A stretch of 18,491 nucleotides of DNA from Gammaproteobacteria bacterium (GCA_026713405.1 JAPOON010000415.1:1-18491), one strand, 5' to 3'. Positions 1-8,082 are shown, numbered from the stretch's first letter. The notes: generated from the sequence alone by a model not told the origin. Made by a program: numbers and translations.

Positions 1-399
1 AGGGAAAACATCTCTTTTGAGCCTGCTAATGACACGGTCCGCATGTCCTGTACTCCAGTTCGGTTCATGCTTGGCAAACCATTCACAGGCCACAACCTCA
101 AAACTGTTCGAGACAGATTCTACCCTGGCAGCCTTCTCCAGCTTGCGCAGCTCACTCGGGTCAAGTTGGTTGGCGATCTGACGTCTGGCCGCTTCACGGC
201 GTTCACGGGCATCTTTCAGGGATACATCAGGATAGGTGCCCAAGGATATACGCTTGTCCTTGCCGTCAAAGCGATATTTCAGGCGCCACCATTTCCCTCC
301 GCTGGGGGAAATTTCTAGATAAAGCCCTCTGCCATCGAACATCTTGCGGCTTTTTTCACTAGGTTTGGCATTACGAATTGCTGTATTTGATAGTGACAT
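1..399 (-). CDS. Tyrosine-type site-specific integrase, N-terminal part (truncated by window edge)
   Basis: Reverse translation from the ATG at 399 gives 133 open codons that run off the left edge. The start reads MSLSNTAIRNAKPSEKSRKM, followed by GLYLEI, KWWRLKYRFDGK and SLGTYPDVSLKDAR. This is the arm-type DNA-binding domain (DUF4102) of P4-like integrases, and the final residues enter the core-binding domain. The catalytic R...HxxR...Y domain lies outside the window, so activity cannot be judged. The start is supported by a strong ribosome site (AAGGAG on the minus strand) about 8 bases upstream. Proteins of this family recombine an element into the 3' end of a tRNA or tmRNA gene. Here int lies just downstream of a tRNA and reads in the same direction, the usual arrangement at the int-proximal end of such islands. 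The cargo must lie to the left. Family call is firm; the type of element is unknown. Confidence 0.9.
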   Translation of the reverse strand, partial: MSLSNTAIRNAKPSEKSRKMFDGRGLYLEISPSGGKWWRLKYRFDGKDKRISLGTYPDVSLKDARERREAARRQIANQLDPSELRKLEKAARVESVSNSFEVVACEWFAKHEPNWSTGHADRVISRLKRDVFP

Positions 400-447
400 G
401 GGGGCAACTCCTTTTTACAGATGAACAGTTGCCCCCAATGTTGCCCC
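400..447. repeat. Repeats abutting the integrase start codon: inverted GGGGGCAACT pair plus a 12-bp-spaced direct copy
   Basis: A perfect 10-bp inverted repeat, GGGGGCAACT at 400-409 and AGTTGCCCCC at 427-436, is separated by 17 bases. A further GTTGCCCC copy at 440-447 follows the one at 428-435 with a 12-base period. The first arm touches the int ATG, and the integrase ribosome site (AAGGAG on the minus strand) sits at the loop-stem junction. Two readings fit: arm-type integrase binding sites, which for this family are short repeats near int, or an mRNA hairpin that limits integrase translation. A TTGACA hexamer on the minus strand (462-467) could be a -35 element for int, but I see no good -10. 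The motif ATAGACT also occurs twice, at 468-474 and 487-493. Confidence 0.6.
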
Positions 448-523
448 ACTTTATGCATAGATGTCAATAGACTTTATAATACCTTGATAGACTATTATTT
501 AGGATAAAGTACTGAATATAATA

Positions 524-551
524 ATAAAAAAAGACGTCCTTGGACGTCTTT
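524..551 (-). terminator. Intrinsic terminator after the tRNA
   Basis: On the minus strand a 10-bp inverted repeat (AAAGACGTCC at 551-542 with GGACGTCTTT at 539-530) is followed directly by a T-rich run (530-524 and beyond). The innermost pairs would open to form the loop. It begins 15 bases past the tRNA 3' end, so it probably ends the rpoD-tRNA or tRNA transcript before the integrase. The plus-strand side has no good T run. Confidence 0.75.
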
Positions 552-565
552 GAATTTAGGGGGTA

Positions 566-639
566 TGGGCCCGGTAGGACTCGAACCTACGACCAAAGGA
601 TTATGAGTCCTCTGCTCTAACCAACTGAGCTACAGGCCC
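566..639 (-). tRNA. tRNA with CAT anticodon, probably tRNA-Ile2 (lysidine-type), possibly tRNA-Met
   Basis: The minus strand folds as a 74-nt cloverleaf. The acceptor GGGCCTG pairs with CGGGCCC (one G-T pair), the D-arm contains AGCTCAGTTGGTTAGAGC, the anticodon loop is CTCATAA, the T-arm contains GGTTCGAGTCC, and the discriminator base is A. The CCA tail is not encoded (TACC follows). The GGACTCATAATCC anticodon arm and G-C-rich acceptor resemble bacterial Ile2 tRNAs, whose CAT anticodon is modified by TilS to read AUA. Elongator Met cannot be fully excluded by eye. A CAT tRNA downstream of rpoD is common in gammaproteobacteria. It lies next to an integrase gene, so its 3' half is the likely attachment site, and the gene remains intact. 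Confidence 0.93.
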
Positions 640-667
640 GGGGTTGCTTGCACCGAAAGTGCAGATT

Positions 668-2488
668 CTATTCTATCTCGAGAAAGCTGCGTAGCTGTTC
701 GGACCGGCTCGGATGGCGAAGTTTGCGCAGGGCCTTGGCCTCGATCTGGCGAATACGCTCCCGTGTCACATCAAACTGCTTGCCCACTTCCTCCAGAGTA
801 TGATCCGTGTTCATGTCGATGCCGAAACGCATGCGCAATACCTTGGCTTCACGTGGCGTCAACGAAGCAAGAATTTCACGTGTGGCCTCACCCAGGCCTT
901 CAAAGGATGCGGAATCCACAGGCGATTCAATGATGACATCTTCAATGAAGTCACCCAGATGGGAATCTTCATCGTCCCCGATCGGGGTTTCCATGGAAAT
1001 GGGTTCCTTTGCAATTTTCAGCACCTTTCGCACTTTCTCTTCGGGCATTTCCATGCGCTCGGCCAATTCTTCAGGAGTCGGTTCGCGCCCCTTTTCCTGC
1101 AGCATCTGCCGTGAAATCCGGTTCAGCTTGTTGATGGTTTCAATCATGTGTACCGGAATTCGTATGGTGCGGGCCTGGTCTGCTATGGACCGGGTAATAG
1201 CCTGGCGAATCCACCACGTGGCATAAGTTGAAAACTTGTATCCCCGCCGATATTCAAATTTGTCCACCGCTTTCATCAAACCGATGTTGCCTTCCTGGAT
1301 GAGGTCCAGGAACTGCAGGCCCCGGTTGGTGTATTTTTTGGCAATCGAAATGACCAGGCGCAGGTTGGCCTCGACCATTTCTTTCTTGGCACGGCTCGCC
1401 TTGGCTTCACCGATTGACATATGCCGGTTGATGTCCCGGATTTCGCGAATCGTAAGCCCTGTTTCACGTTCGATCGAGATCAGCTTGTCCTGTTCCTTGA
1501 TGATATCGGGTTTCAGTTCTGCAAGGGCCTTCGCATACTTGGCCCGTGACGACTTGGTGATGGAGACAATCCAGTCGAGGTTTGTCTCATTTCCGGGGAA
1601 TGACTTGATGAACCTGTCGCGCGGCATTCTTGCATCGCGGGTGCACATGTGCCTGATGCGCGACTCGTGTATCCGAATCCGGCCAACCATCCATTTGAAG
1701 TCAGCGGTCAGTACGTCGACCACCTTGGGTGTGAGATTGATCGAAGCAAACTCTTTGGCAAGCTTTTCACGCCCTGCTCGTTGCTTTTTCTCATCGCCGG
1801 ATGCCGTACAGAATTTTTTGTACATCCTTTCCAGCTTTGTAAAATACGCAAGGACCTCTTTGGGATCAGGACCTGTATCCAGTTCTTTCTCGTCTTCTTC
1901 ATCCTCACTGGCAGTTTCATTCTTGCCATTCTGGGTGACTTGCGTCGCAGGGGGTGGAATAGCATTGGTGTCTTCGTCCATGTCAACAAACCCGGTAATC
2001 AGGTCTGTGAGGCGGGCATCCTCTGACTTGACTTTTGCATAGAACTTCAGCAGCTTCTGGATGGTGGATGGATAGTGACCGATCGCCAGCAGTACCTGGC
2101 GCAGGCCTTCCTCGATGCGTTTGGCAATCAGGATTTCGCCTTCACGGGTCAGCAGGTTGACAATTCCCATTTCGCGCATGTACATGCGTACCGGGTCAGT
2201 AGTGCGGCCAAACTCGCTGTCAACGGTTGCCAGGGCCGCGGCTGCTTCCTCGACATCATCGTCTGTTGCGGTACTGTCTGTAAGGATCAGGCTGTCTGAA
2301 TCAGGCGCCTGCTCATGGACGTTGATGCCCATGTCCGTGATCGTGCTCACGATCTCTTCGATTTGTTCAGGGTCAACGATGCCGCTCGGGAGATGATCGT
2401 TGACTTCTGTATATGTCAGGAAACCTTGGTCCTTGCCTTTTGCGATAAGTCGTTTGATGCTGTTGGATTGCTGCTGATTCTCATCCAT
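668..2488 (-). CDS. rpoD: RNA polymerase primary sigma factor (sigma-70)
   Basis: This is the housekeeping sigma factor that directs RNA polymerase to -35/-10 promoters. From the ATG at 2488 it has 606 residues, against about 613 in E. coli. Region 1.1 fills the N-terminus ([15 protein letters not shown]). Region 1.2 starts near residue 98 with [11 protein letters not shown]. An acidic non-conserved insert ([10 protein letters not shown]) follows. Region 2 has [20 protein letters not shown] and ATWWIRQAI, then region 3, and region 4 carries the helix-turn-helix ([20 protein letters not shown]) near the C-terminus. The frame opens further to a GTG at 2533, but that would place the start inside a probable -10 element, and MDENQQQ matches the usual family start, so I chose 2488. 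dnaG lies upstream, but an FkbM gene with its own terminator intervenes, so rpoD probably uses its own promoter. Confidence 0.98.
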   Translation of the reverse strand: MDENQQQSNSIKRLIAKGKDQGFLTYTEVNDHLPSGIVDPEQIEEIVSTITDMGINVHEQAPDSDSLILTDSTATDDDVEEAAAALATVDSEFGRTTDPVRMYMREMGIVNLLTREGEILIAKRIEEGLRQVLLAIGHYPSTIQKLLKFYAKVKSEDARLTDLITGFVDMDEDTNAIPPPATQVTQNGKNETASEDEEDEKELDTGPDPKEVLAYFTKLERMYKKFCTASGDEKKQRAGREKLAKEFASINLTPKVVDVLTADFKWMVGRIRIHESRIRHMCTRDARMPRDRFIKSFPGNETNLDWIVSITKSSRAKYAKALAELKPDIIKEQDKLISIERETGLTIREIRDINRHMSIGEAKASRAKKEMVEANLRLVISIAKKYTNRGLQFLDLIQEGNIGLMKAVDKFEYRRGYKFSTYATWWIRQAITRSIADQARTIRIPVHMIETINKLNRISRQMLQEKGREPTPEELAERMEMPEEKVRKVLKIAKEPISMETPIGDDEDSHLGDFIEDVIIESPVDSASFEGLGEATREILASLTPREAKVLRMRFGIDMNTDHTLEEVGKQFDVTRERIRQIEAKALRKLRHPSRSEQLRSFLEIE

Positions 2489-2528
2489 TCGGTGTTTACT
2501 GCCCCTGGTCTGCAATTCTTTGAGCCGA

Positions 2529-2544
2529 ACCACATAGTATATCA
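2529..2544 (-). promoter_or_regulatory. Candidate rpoD promoter with extended -10
   Basis: The minus strand reads TGATATACT, an extended -10 (TGN before TATACT). The hexamer lies at 2541-2536, which would start transcription near 2529, about 40 bases before the rpoD ATG. No good -35 hexamer is seen at 16-18 bases, which extended -10 promoters can tolerate. The FkbM terminator lies upstream, making a local promoter necessary. In the rest of the gap between rpoD and the FkbM gene (about 2545-2780) I see no gene or other convincing signal. Confidence 0.5.
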
Positions 2545-2780
2545 GGTTATGAAAAAACGGAATAGTTTAAGAGTTTGGGGGCCGTGTCTCAGTTTGAAAT
2601 TCGTTTTTTGCAAGGTCCACGCTTTTGGACTTTGGCTCCCTGGTGCCTGTCAGGTCAATCATAAAGCCTATGTTGTGAAAGGAATGTCTGCTCGCGCTGT
2701 GTATCATGCCTTATCTGGTTTCGGCCTGGTACAAAAGCCAGAATTTGCCGCCGCATGGCAGGCTGGAATAACACCTCCCG

Positions 2781-2810
2781 AAAGAAAACAAAATTCAGCC
2801 TCTGGAGGCT
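2781..2810 (-). terminator. Intrinsic terminator downstream of the FkbM methyltransferase
   Basis: On the minus strand AGCCTC-CA-GAGGCT (2810-2797) is a perfect inverted repeat. It is followed by GAATTTTGTTTTCTTT, a broken T tract. It starts 35 bases past the methyltransferase stop and would uncouple rpoD from upstream transcription. Confidence 0.65.
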
Positions 2811-2844
2811 AAGCCAGTTGAGAGGCAGGTTTTGCGAGATGTCT

Positions 2845-3525
2845 TCAGGGATTTCTGGTCATTAGCACATCGCATTCGATCAAGGAAACCTTGTCTCTCA
2901 AGATGGGGAACCATCCACTGGGGGAAAATCCTGCCTCAGCGTATGCCGTCAATGCAGTCAGATAATTGGGCATGCCTTCATAAAGGGCGTGAATCGACAG
3001 TTCCGCCTGCATGGTCTGGACGGCCTGCAAAGTCTCTGTGGCTCCAGCAAATACTCTCAGGTCATATCCCTGGGTGTCCATTTTCAGGTGAATCCTGCTC
3101 GTATCGTCACATGGGAGATCAGCGAATACGGAATCTAGCGTCTTTACGCTAACGGACAATGACTCATCGATACCGGATTTCTTTTGGAGAAAATTCCTGC
3201 AATATGCATTCGGTTCAAGGAAGGATGAGAGCCCCCGGCCATGCAGAACATTCAAAGCAAGCGAGCCTTGGGTATCTCCTAGCGCAAAGTTGTATGCGTG
3301 CCAATTTGCATCATGTCTTGAGCGTTTCTCAAGGAGATTGAAAGTATCTGCAAGCGGTTCGAATGACAGAATTATTCCCTTAAATCCGAGCTTTCGAAGC
3401 AAGGACCCGAACTGCCCTCTATTCGCCCCAACATCAAGGACTGTGTTAATGCGGTGTACACGCAGAAGATTAATCAGGTGCCTGTTAAACAGTACCTTGT
3501 AAGCTTTCCGTGAGAAATCGTACAT
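2845..3525 (-). CDS. FkbM-family SAM-dependent methyltransferase
   Basis: A predicted 226-residue class I methyltransferase that uses S-adenosylmethionine. The SAM motif DVGANRGQFG is at residues 31-40, the second strand ends in FEP at 55-57, and the FkbM-typical KMDTQGYD at 148-155 supplies acidic residues near the active site. Family members commonly O-methylate sugars, lipids or polyketides; the substrate here cannot be told. The frame opens to a TTG at 3591, but the ATG at 3525 is preferred because homologous sequence begins there and the extra 22 residues are basic and unremarkable. No good ribosome site is visible for either. It sits between dnaG and rpoD, which are normally adjacent, and has its own terminator, so it is probably an inserted accessory gene. 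No signal peptide or membrane segment is seen. Confidence 0.88.
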   Translation of the reverse strand: MYDFSRKAYKVLFNRHLINLLRVHRINTVLDVGANRGQFGSLLRKLGFKGIILSFEPLADTFNLLEKRSRHDANWHAYNFALGDTQGSLALNVLHGRGLSSFLEPNAYCRNFLQKKSGIDESLSVSVKTLDSVFADLPCDDTSRIHLKMDTQGYDLRVFAGATETLQAVQTMQAELSIHALYEGMPNYLTALTAYAEAGFSPSGWFPILRDKVSLIECDVLMTRNP

Positions 3526-3556
3526 ATCCCGGGGGTGCCCTGCAGGCAACCTTTTT

Positions 3557-3857
3557 CTAGGTAGCGTCTTGCGGGAAAATGTCCAAATCAATACCAGGCT
3601 GGTAGTCGTCCTTGTCAGCCTCCTTCATGGCATAAGACAACCGCTCAAAGGCAAGCAACTCTTCTGCACTCATTTGCTGTACGGTCTCAACGGTGGGCTG
3701 TTGAACCGGCTTTTGGGTGGTGTTGTACGCTTAACGGTCATTTAACCACTGCCTGTGCAATCACACGTTCTCCTATACCTGTGTCATCCAGTTTGTCGTT
3801 CAGCTTGGCCAGGTCCTGGCCGTTTTTTCGCTCAATCTTGAGTATACGCAGTTTCAC
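3557..3857 (-). other. Cascade of three tiny ORFs joined by ATGA overlaps, function unknown (possible phage-like remnant)
   Basis: The roughly 380 bases between dnaG and the FkbM ATG hold no recognisable gene. Three small frames follow one another: GTG 3857 to TGA 3738 (39 residues, VKLRILKIERKNG...), ATG 3741 to TGA 3670 (23 residues), and ATG 3673 to TAG 3557 (38 residues, MSAEELLAFERLSYAMKEAD...). Each junction is a four-base ATGA stop-start overlap, typical of translationally coupled genes. The first frame is also open back into the end of dnaG, and the third is open upstream to a TAA at about 3730. The composition looks protein-like, especially in the first and third. I recognise no family. 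They may be ends of decayed prophage or element genes, or chance. No clear ribosome sites are seen. Confidence 0.3.
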
Positions 3858-3904
3858 ATCCGGCTGTAAAACCCCCCATATCCCGGTTTCCCGGACCTCG
3901 CGCG

Positions 3905-5617
3905 TCAGGCCATTTTCCGGTGCAGCAAGTCTCTGAGTTCCTGCTTTTCCTGCTCACTCAGGCCATCCTCCTTTTCCTTTTCGATCAGTCCCTGGATTCT
4001 TGTGCTCTGTGTCTTGCGGCAGATCCAGTTCATGGCATCCTCGAATGCCTGCTTGGGGTTCTGTAATCTGGGTGAGTTCCAGGTGAGCAGCTTTTGCAAC
4101 TGGTCGGCCTCCTGCTGCCCACGAAAGCGCTCGATCAGCGCTGCATGCCCCAGGTCAGGTTCCTCTTTCCAGATCGTGATGACCCTTGTAAGGAGCGGTA
4201 CACCCGGAATCAGTGATTTGTGCAACAGGTCCAGGGAGGACACCTCTGCAGCAAGTGAAGGTTCATGCAGCAGGGCCGAGATCGCCAGTCGAACCGGAGT
4301 CGAGCGGGTCAGTGCATCCGTCAGCCTGAAATTTTTCGTGTGGGCAGCGGGCCGGGCCGGACTGCGCTGTACTGCGACACCGACCTTGTTTTCCAGTTCT
4401 TCAAAAATCAGTTTCTTGAATACCCCGTCCGGGAATTTTTCAAGTAATGGCCTGGCCATCTGTGCAAGCCGGGCTTTTCCGGCAGGTGTGCTGAGATCAA
4501 TTTCCTGGCTCAGCCTTTCAAAAATGAAAGTGGAGAGCGGCAGGCTTTCTTTCATGTACTGCTGGAAGACCGTCTTGCCTCGCGAACGGATCAGGCTGTC
4601 CGGGTCTTCACCCTGTGGCAGGAACAGAAACTTCGCTTCCAGCCCATCCTTGAATCCGGGGATGGTGTGTTCCGCTGCGCGCCATGCGGCCTTTTGCCCG
4701 GCTGCATCGCCGTCAAAGCAGAATATGATTTCCTGGGTGTGACGGTAGAGCTGCTGGATGTGCGGGGTCGTCGTCGAAGTGCCCAGTGTGGCCACGGTGT
4801 TTTCGATCCCATGCTGTGCCAGGGCCAGCACATCCATATAGCCCTCCACCACCAGCACGCTGTGCTGGGTTGCCTTGGCCTTGCGTGCTTCATGCATGCC
4901 GTACAGCACTTCGCTTTTGTGAAACACCGGAGAATCCGGTGAGTTCAGATACTTGGGCATCGCATCATCAATCACTCTTCCACCAAAAGCGATGACGCGC
5001 CCGCGCCGGTCTTTGATCGGAAACATGATCCGGTTTCGAAAGAGATCATACAGGTTTCCCCTGGCGTTCTTTTTGATCAGCCCGCACTTGAGCAGTTGTG
5101 CCTCGGTGGCGGCATGCCTGAGATGGTTCAGCAGGCCGTCAAACCGGTCCGGGGCATATCCCAGGCCAAACCGGGCGATGACTTCATCACTCAACCCGCG
5201 GTTTTTCAGATAAGCGCTGGCCGCGGAGTGGGTACACAACATTTCCCGAAAATGGGCCTGGGCCTGTTCGAGCAGGCTGAAGAACTTCTGGTAACTCTGC
5301 TGCGCGGGCGTGAGCTGGTCGCGTGGAACCTCCATGCCTGCATGCTGTGCCAGGGCCTCCACGGCTTCCAGAAATTCAAGCCGTTCATACTCCATCAGAA
5401 AACCCAGGGCGGTACCGTGTGCCTCACATCCGAAGCAGTAATAGAACTGCTTGTCCGGGCTTACCGTGAACGACGGGGTCTTTTCATTGTGGAAAGGGCA
5501 GCAGGCCATGTATTCCTTGCCCTTCTTTTTCAGCGGTACGTAGCTGTTGATAAGTTCTACGATGTCGGTACGTGTGATGAGCTCATCGAGGAAGGACTGG
5601 GGGATTCTTGTCGACAC
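3905..5617 (-). CDS. dnaG: DNA primase
   Basis: DnaG makes RNA primers for the replication fork and binds the DnaB helicase. It has 570 residues (E. coli 581). The N-terminal CHC2 zinc finger has ligands C40, H43, C61 and C64 (CCPFHNEKTPSF and YYCFGC). The catalytic core contains the basic stretch FPIKDRRGRVIAFGGR near 200-214. The TOPRIM metal site is LVVEGYMDVL with E258, then CFDGDAAG with D302 and D304. The remainder (about 430-570) is the divergent helicase-interaction domain. The start is the GTG at 5617 (MSTRIPQSFLDELI), which fits the family N-terminus, although no strong ribosome site is visible. rpsU, often upstream of dnaG in gammaproteobacteria, is absent; dgt lies upstream instead, 184 bases away. 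The accessory insert and then rpoD follow. Confidence 0.98.
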   Translation of the reverse strand: MSTRIPQSFLDELITRTDIVELINSYVPLKKKGKEYMACCPFHNEKTPSFTVSPDKQFYYCFGCEAHGTALGFLMEYERLEFLEAVEALAQHAGMEVPRDQLTPAQQSYQKFFSLLEQAQAHFREMLCTHSAASAYLKNRGLSDEVIARFGLGYAPDRFDGLLNHLRHAATEAQLLKCGLIKKNARGNLYDLFRNRIMFPIKDRRGRVIAFGGRVIDDAMPKYLNSPDSPVFHKSEVLYGMHEARKAKATQHSVLVVEGYMDVLALAQHGIENTVATLGTSTTTPHIQQLYRHTQEIIFCFDGDAAGQKAAWRAAEHTIPGFKDGLEAKFLFLPQGEDPDSLIRSRGKTVFQQYMKESLPLSTFIFERLSQEIDLSTPAGKARLAQMARPLLEKFPDGVFKKLIFEELENKVGVAVQRSPARPAAHTKNFRLTDALTRSTPVRLAISALLHEPSLAAEVSSLDLLHKSLIPGVPLLTRVITIWKEEPDLGHAALIERFRGQQEADQLQKLLTWNSPRLQNPKQAFEDAMNWICRKTQSTRIQGLIEKEKEDGLSEQEKQELRDLLHRKMA

Positions 5618-5701
5618 AATGGATTCGTTGCTGTTGCGCAGTGCAAGATGCGAATTTTATGGTTTTTCTTCACGGTCCTGTACGCTTGTTCCGATTCAGG
5701 C

Positions 5702-5719
5702 GCCCGGCAGCGCCCGGGC
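5702..5719. other. G+C-rich hairpin in the dgt-dnaG gap
   Basis: GCCCGG at 5702-5707 pairs with CCGGGC at 5714-5719 around a 6-base loop. No T tract follows on either strand, so it is not a standard intrinsic terminator. It might attenuate or stabilise a dgt-dnaG read-through transcript. No other signal was recognised in 5618-5801. Confidence 0.3.
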
Positions 5720-5801
5720 AGGTCCAGGTCCGTTATCCGGTCATTCAATGATGCGCCTTCGATCAGGATCGGGTCAAGTATTCACTGGTGTGCAGGATGC
5801 T

Positions 5802-6992
5802 TCAGATGATTTTTGCATTGAACACGCGGTTGTGCTCGGCGATGGCGTAGCGGTCGGTCATTCCGGAGATATAGTCGGCGATGACCCGGGCACGCCCGCT
5901 TTCCCCGAGCTGTTTCCGGGCTGCTGTCGCCAGTTCGTGATATTCATCCGGCATCAGACGGGTATCCTCAAAAAACACCGCGTAGAGGTCCGAAACCACT
6001 TTTCTGGCCTGGCGGTTCATGCGGTATACGCGGTAGTGCCGGTAGAGGTTTTTTCGTAAAAAGGATTTCAGTTCCTGGTTTTTCCGTTTCATGGACTGGC
6101 TGAACCGGATCAGCACCTCGTCATGGCCGCGAACATCGTCGATGCTGGTGATCGGTTGCTGGCTGATCGCGGCCTGACTGGCTGCGACCAGGTCACCGAC
6201 CAGGTCCCGGCGGATGCGGCGGATAGTTTCGTACATCTTTCTGCGCACGCTGAGTTCCGGAAATTCCTGTTCGACCGCCGAGTAGTGATGATCAAACAGC
6301 CTGATCTCCCTGAGCTGGGCGATGGTGACCAGGCCTGCACGCAGGCCGTCATCGATGTCGTGGTTGTTGTAGGCGATCTCATCGGCAACATTGGCAAGCT
6401 GGGCTTCCAGGCCGGGCTGTGACCGGTCAATGAAACGTCGGCCAACCTCGCCCAGTGCCTGCGCATTCTTCTTCGAGCAATGCTTGAGTATGCCCTCCCG
6501 TGTCTCGAACGTCAGGTTCAGTCCCGGGAACTGCGGGTATTTCAGTTCCAGCTTGTCCACGACCCGCAGGGACTGCAGGTTGTGTTCAAAACCGCCGTGC
6601 TGGTGCATGCATGCATTGAGCGCATCTTGCCCGGCATGCCCGAACGGTGTATGGCCCAGGTCGTGCGCCAGGGCAATGGCTTCGCTGAGGTTCTCATTGA
6701 GGTCCATGGCGTTCGCGGCGCTGCGTGCGACCTGGGCGACTTCGATGGAATGTGTGAGCCGGGTGCGAAACAGGTCCCCTTCATGATTGACAAATAACTG
6801 GGTCTTGTATTCCAGCCTGCGAAACGCGGTACTGTGGATGATCCGCTCCCGGTCGCGCTGGAATTCTCCCCGGTGAGACGCCGGGGCTTCCGCGTGCTGG
6901 CGTCCTTTGGAAGCTGCATCCTTGGCGGCGTAGGGGGCCTGGCCTCGCACACGGGTATTCGGTTCGGGATGTGATGCCGGTATGCCGCGCAT
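5802..6992 (-). CDS. dgt: dGTPase-like deoxynucleotide triphosphohydrolase (HD domain)
   Basis: A 396-residue metal-dependent phosphohydrolase that removes triphosphate from dNTPs. The HD signature is present: H81 (RLTHSIEVAQ), H110-D111 (ALAHDLGHTPFGHAG) and D204 (VADEIAYNNHDIDDGL). FQRDRERIIHSTAFRRLEYKTQ near residues 44-65 and NHEGDLFRTR just before the HD core are typical of the dGTPase-like family, shorter than E. coli Dgt (about 505). The C-terminal part is helical and ends NAKII. The ATG at 6992 lies 4 bases after the aroB stop, so translation is probably coupled in an aroK-aroB-dgt operon, a common order in beta- and gammaproteobacteria. The first 40 residues are variable, and the exact start is less sure than the family call. 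True nucleotide preference cannot be told from sequence. Confidence 0.95.
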   Translation of the reverse strand: MRGIPASHPEPNTRVRGQAPYAAKDAASKGRQHAEAPASHRGEFQRDRERIIHSTAFRRLEYKTQLFVNHEGDLFRTRLTHSIEVAQVARSAANAMDLNENLSEAIALAHDLGHTPFGHAGQDALNACMHQHGGFEHNLQSLRVVDKLELKYPQFPGLNLTFETREGILKHCSKKNAQALGEVGRRFIDRSQPGLEAQLANVADEIAYNNHDIDDGLRAGLVTIAQLREIRLFDHHYSAVEQEFPELSVRRKMYETIRRIRRDLVGDLVAASQAAISQQPITSIDDVRGHDEVLIRFSQSMKRKNQELKSFLRKNLYRHYRVYRMNRQARKVVSDLYAVFFEDTRLMPDEYHELATAARKQLGESGRARVIADYISGMTDRYAIAEHNRVFNAKII

Positions 6993-6996
6993 GACG

Positions 6997-8082
6997 CTAT
7001 GGGTTGCAGAATTCCTGCACTACGCCCTTGAGCTGAGAATCAGAGAAATCTGCAGTGAGCACGGCCTGACCGATGGCCCGCAGCAATATCAGGTGCAGCG
7101 TGCCTGCACGGGTCTTTTTATCGACTGCCATGTGCTCCAGGAGTTGATCGGCATGTATGGTGTCAGGCGGGCAGGTGGGCAGTCCGGCCTTGTGCAGCAG
7201 ACGCTCGAGCCGCACGCCGGCCTCCTCTGCCAGCCAGCCCAGGTTGATCGACAGTCGGGCGGCCATCAGCATGCCGCAGGCTACGGCTTCTCCATGCAGC
7301 CAGCTTCCGTACCCGGTAGCGGTCTCGATGGCATGGCCGAAGGTGTGACCATAATTCAGCAGGGCCCGCATTCCACTTTTCTCCAGTTCGTCGGCAGCGA
7401 CGACCTCTGCCTTGTTCCGGCACGAGCGATGAACAGCAAACCCCAGGACCTTCGGGTCTCGCGTGAGGAGCCTGTCTATATTCAGTTCCAGCCAGTCAAA
7501 GAATTCGGCATCGCGTATGAGCCCGTACTTGATGATTTCCGCAATTCCCGCACTAAGTTCGCGGTCATCCAGGGTGTTCAGGGTATCCAGGTCGGCGATC
7601 ACGCACTTCGGTTGGTAGAATGCACCGATCATGTTTTTGCCCAGCGCATGATTGACACCGGTCTTGCCGCCTACAGAGGAATCCACCTGGGCCAGCAATG
7701 TGGTGGGAATCTGGATGAATGCCACGCCCCGCAGGTAGGTTGCTGCTGCGAAACCCGTGATGTCGCCGATCACCCCCCCTCCGAGTGCGAGTAGCGTCGT
7801 ATCCCGATCGCAACGGTTTTCCAGCAGGGTACTGTACACCCGGTTCATGGTGTCCAGAGACTTTGAGGACTCGCCGTCCGGCAGCGTCAGATGCGCACAG
7901 CGGTACGCTCCGAGATGCTGCCTGACGGCATCCAGGTACAACGGGGCAACCTTTTCATTGCTGATGATGAAAATAGAGCTGCCGTGGATGTGCTGTTCCA
8001 GGTACCGCGAGTGCGCGAGAAGACCTGTACCGATATACACCGGGTAGCTGCGCTCGCCCAGTTGCACCTCAAATGTAGTCAT
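6997..8082 (-). CDS. aroB: 3-dehydroquinate synthase
   Basis: AroB converts DAHP to 3-dehydroquinate, the second step of the shikimate pathway, with NAD and a divalent metal. The 361-residue length is standard. The NAD-binding loop GGGVIGD is at 101-107, followed by QIPTTLLAQVDSSVGGKTGVN. The expected metal ligands are E182 (AEIIKYG), H246 (NYGHTFGH) and H263 (LHGEAV). A late DKK motif (AVDKKTRAG) is also present. The ATG at 8082 starts MTTFEVQLGERSYPVYIG, as usual for the family. It lies 29 bases after the aroK stop and 4 bases before dgt, consistent with one operon and with the usual aroK-aroB pairing of consecutive-pathway enzymes. Nothing looks damaged. Confidence 0.98.
   Translation of the reverse strand: MTTFEVQLGERSYPVYIGTGLLAHSRYLEQHIHGSSIFIISNEKVAPLYLDAVRQHLGAYRCAHLTLPDGESSKSLDTMNRVYSTLLENRCDRDTTLLALGGGVIGDITGFAAATYLRGVAFIQIPTTLLAQVDSSVGGKTGVNHALGKNMIGAFYQPKCVIADLDTLNTLDDRELSAGIAEIIKYGLIRDAEFFDWLELNIDRLLTRDPKVLGFAVHRSCRNKAEVVAADELEKSGMRALLNYGHTFGHAIETATGYGSWLHGEAVACGMLMAARLSINLGWLAEEAGVRLERLLHKAGLPTCPPDTIHADQLLEHMAVDKKTRAGTLHLILLRAIGQAVLTADFSDSQLKGVVQEFCNP

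Noticed and set aside
43..318. 91-codon plus-strand frame at the left edge
   Set aside because: It is antisense to the integrase N-terminal domain, which is clearly recognisable on the minus strand.
1236..2042. 268-codon plus-strand frame opposite rpoD
   Set aside because: Ser/Arg-rich mirror of the conserved sigma factor frame, with no independent evidence of coding.
3526..3591. 22-residue upstream extension of the FkbM gene from a TTG
   Set aside because: It overlaps the end of the third micro-ORF and adds a basic stretch unlike the family N-terminus. The ATG at 3525 is simpler, though not proven.
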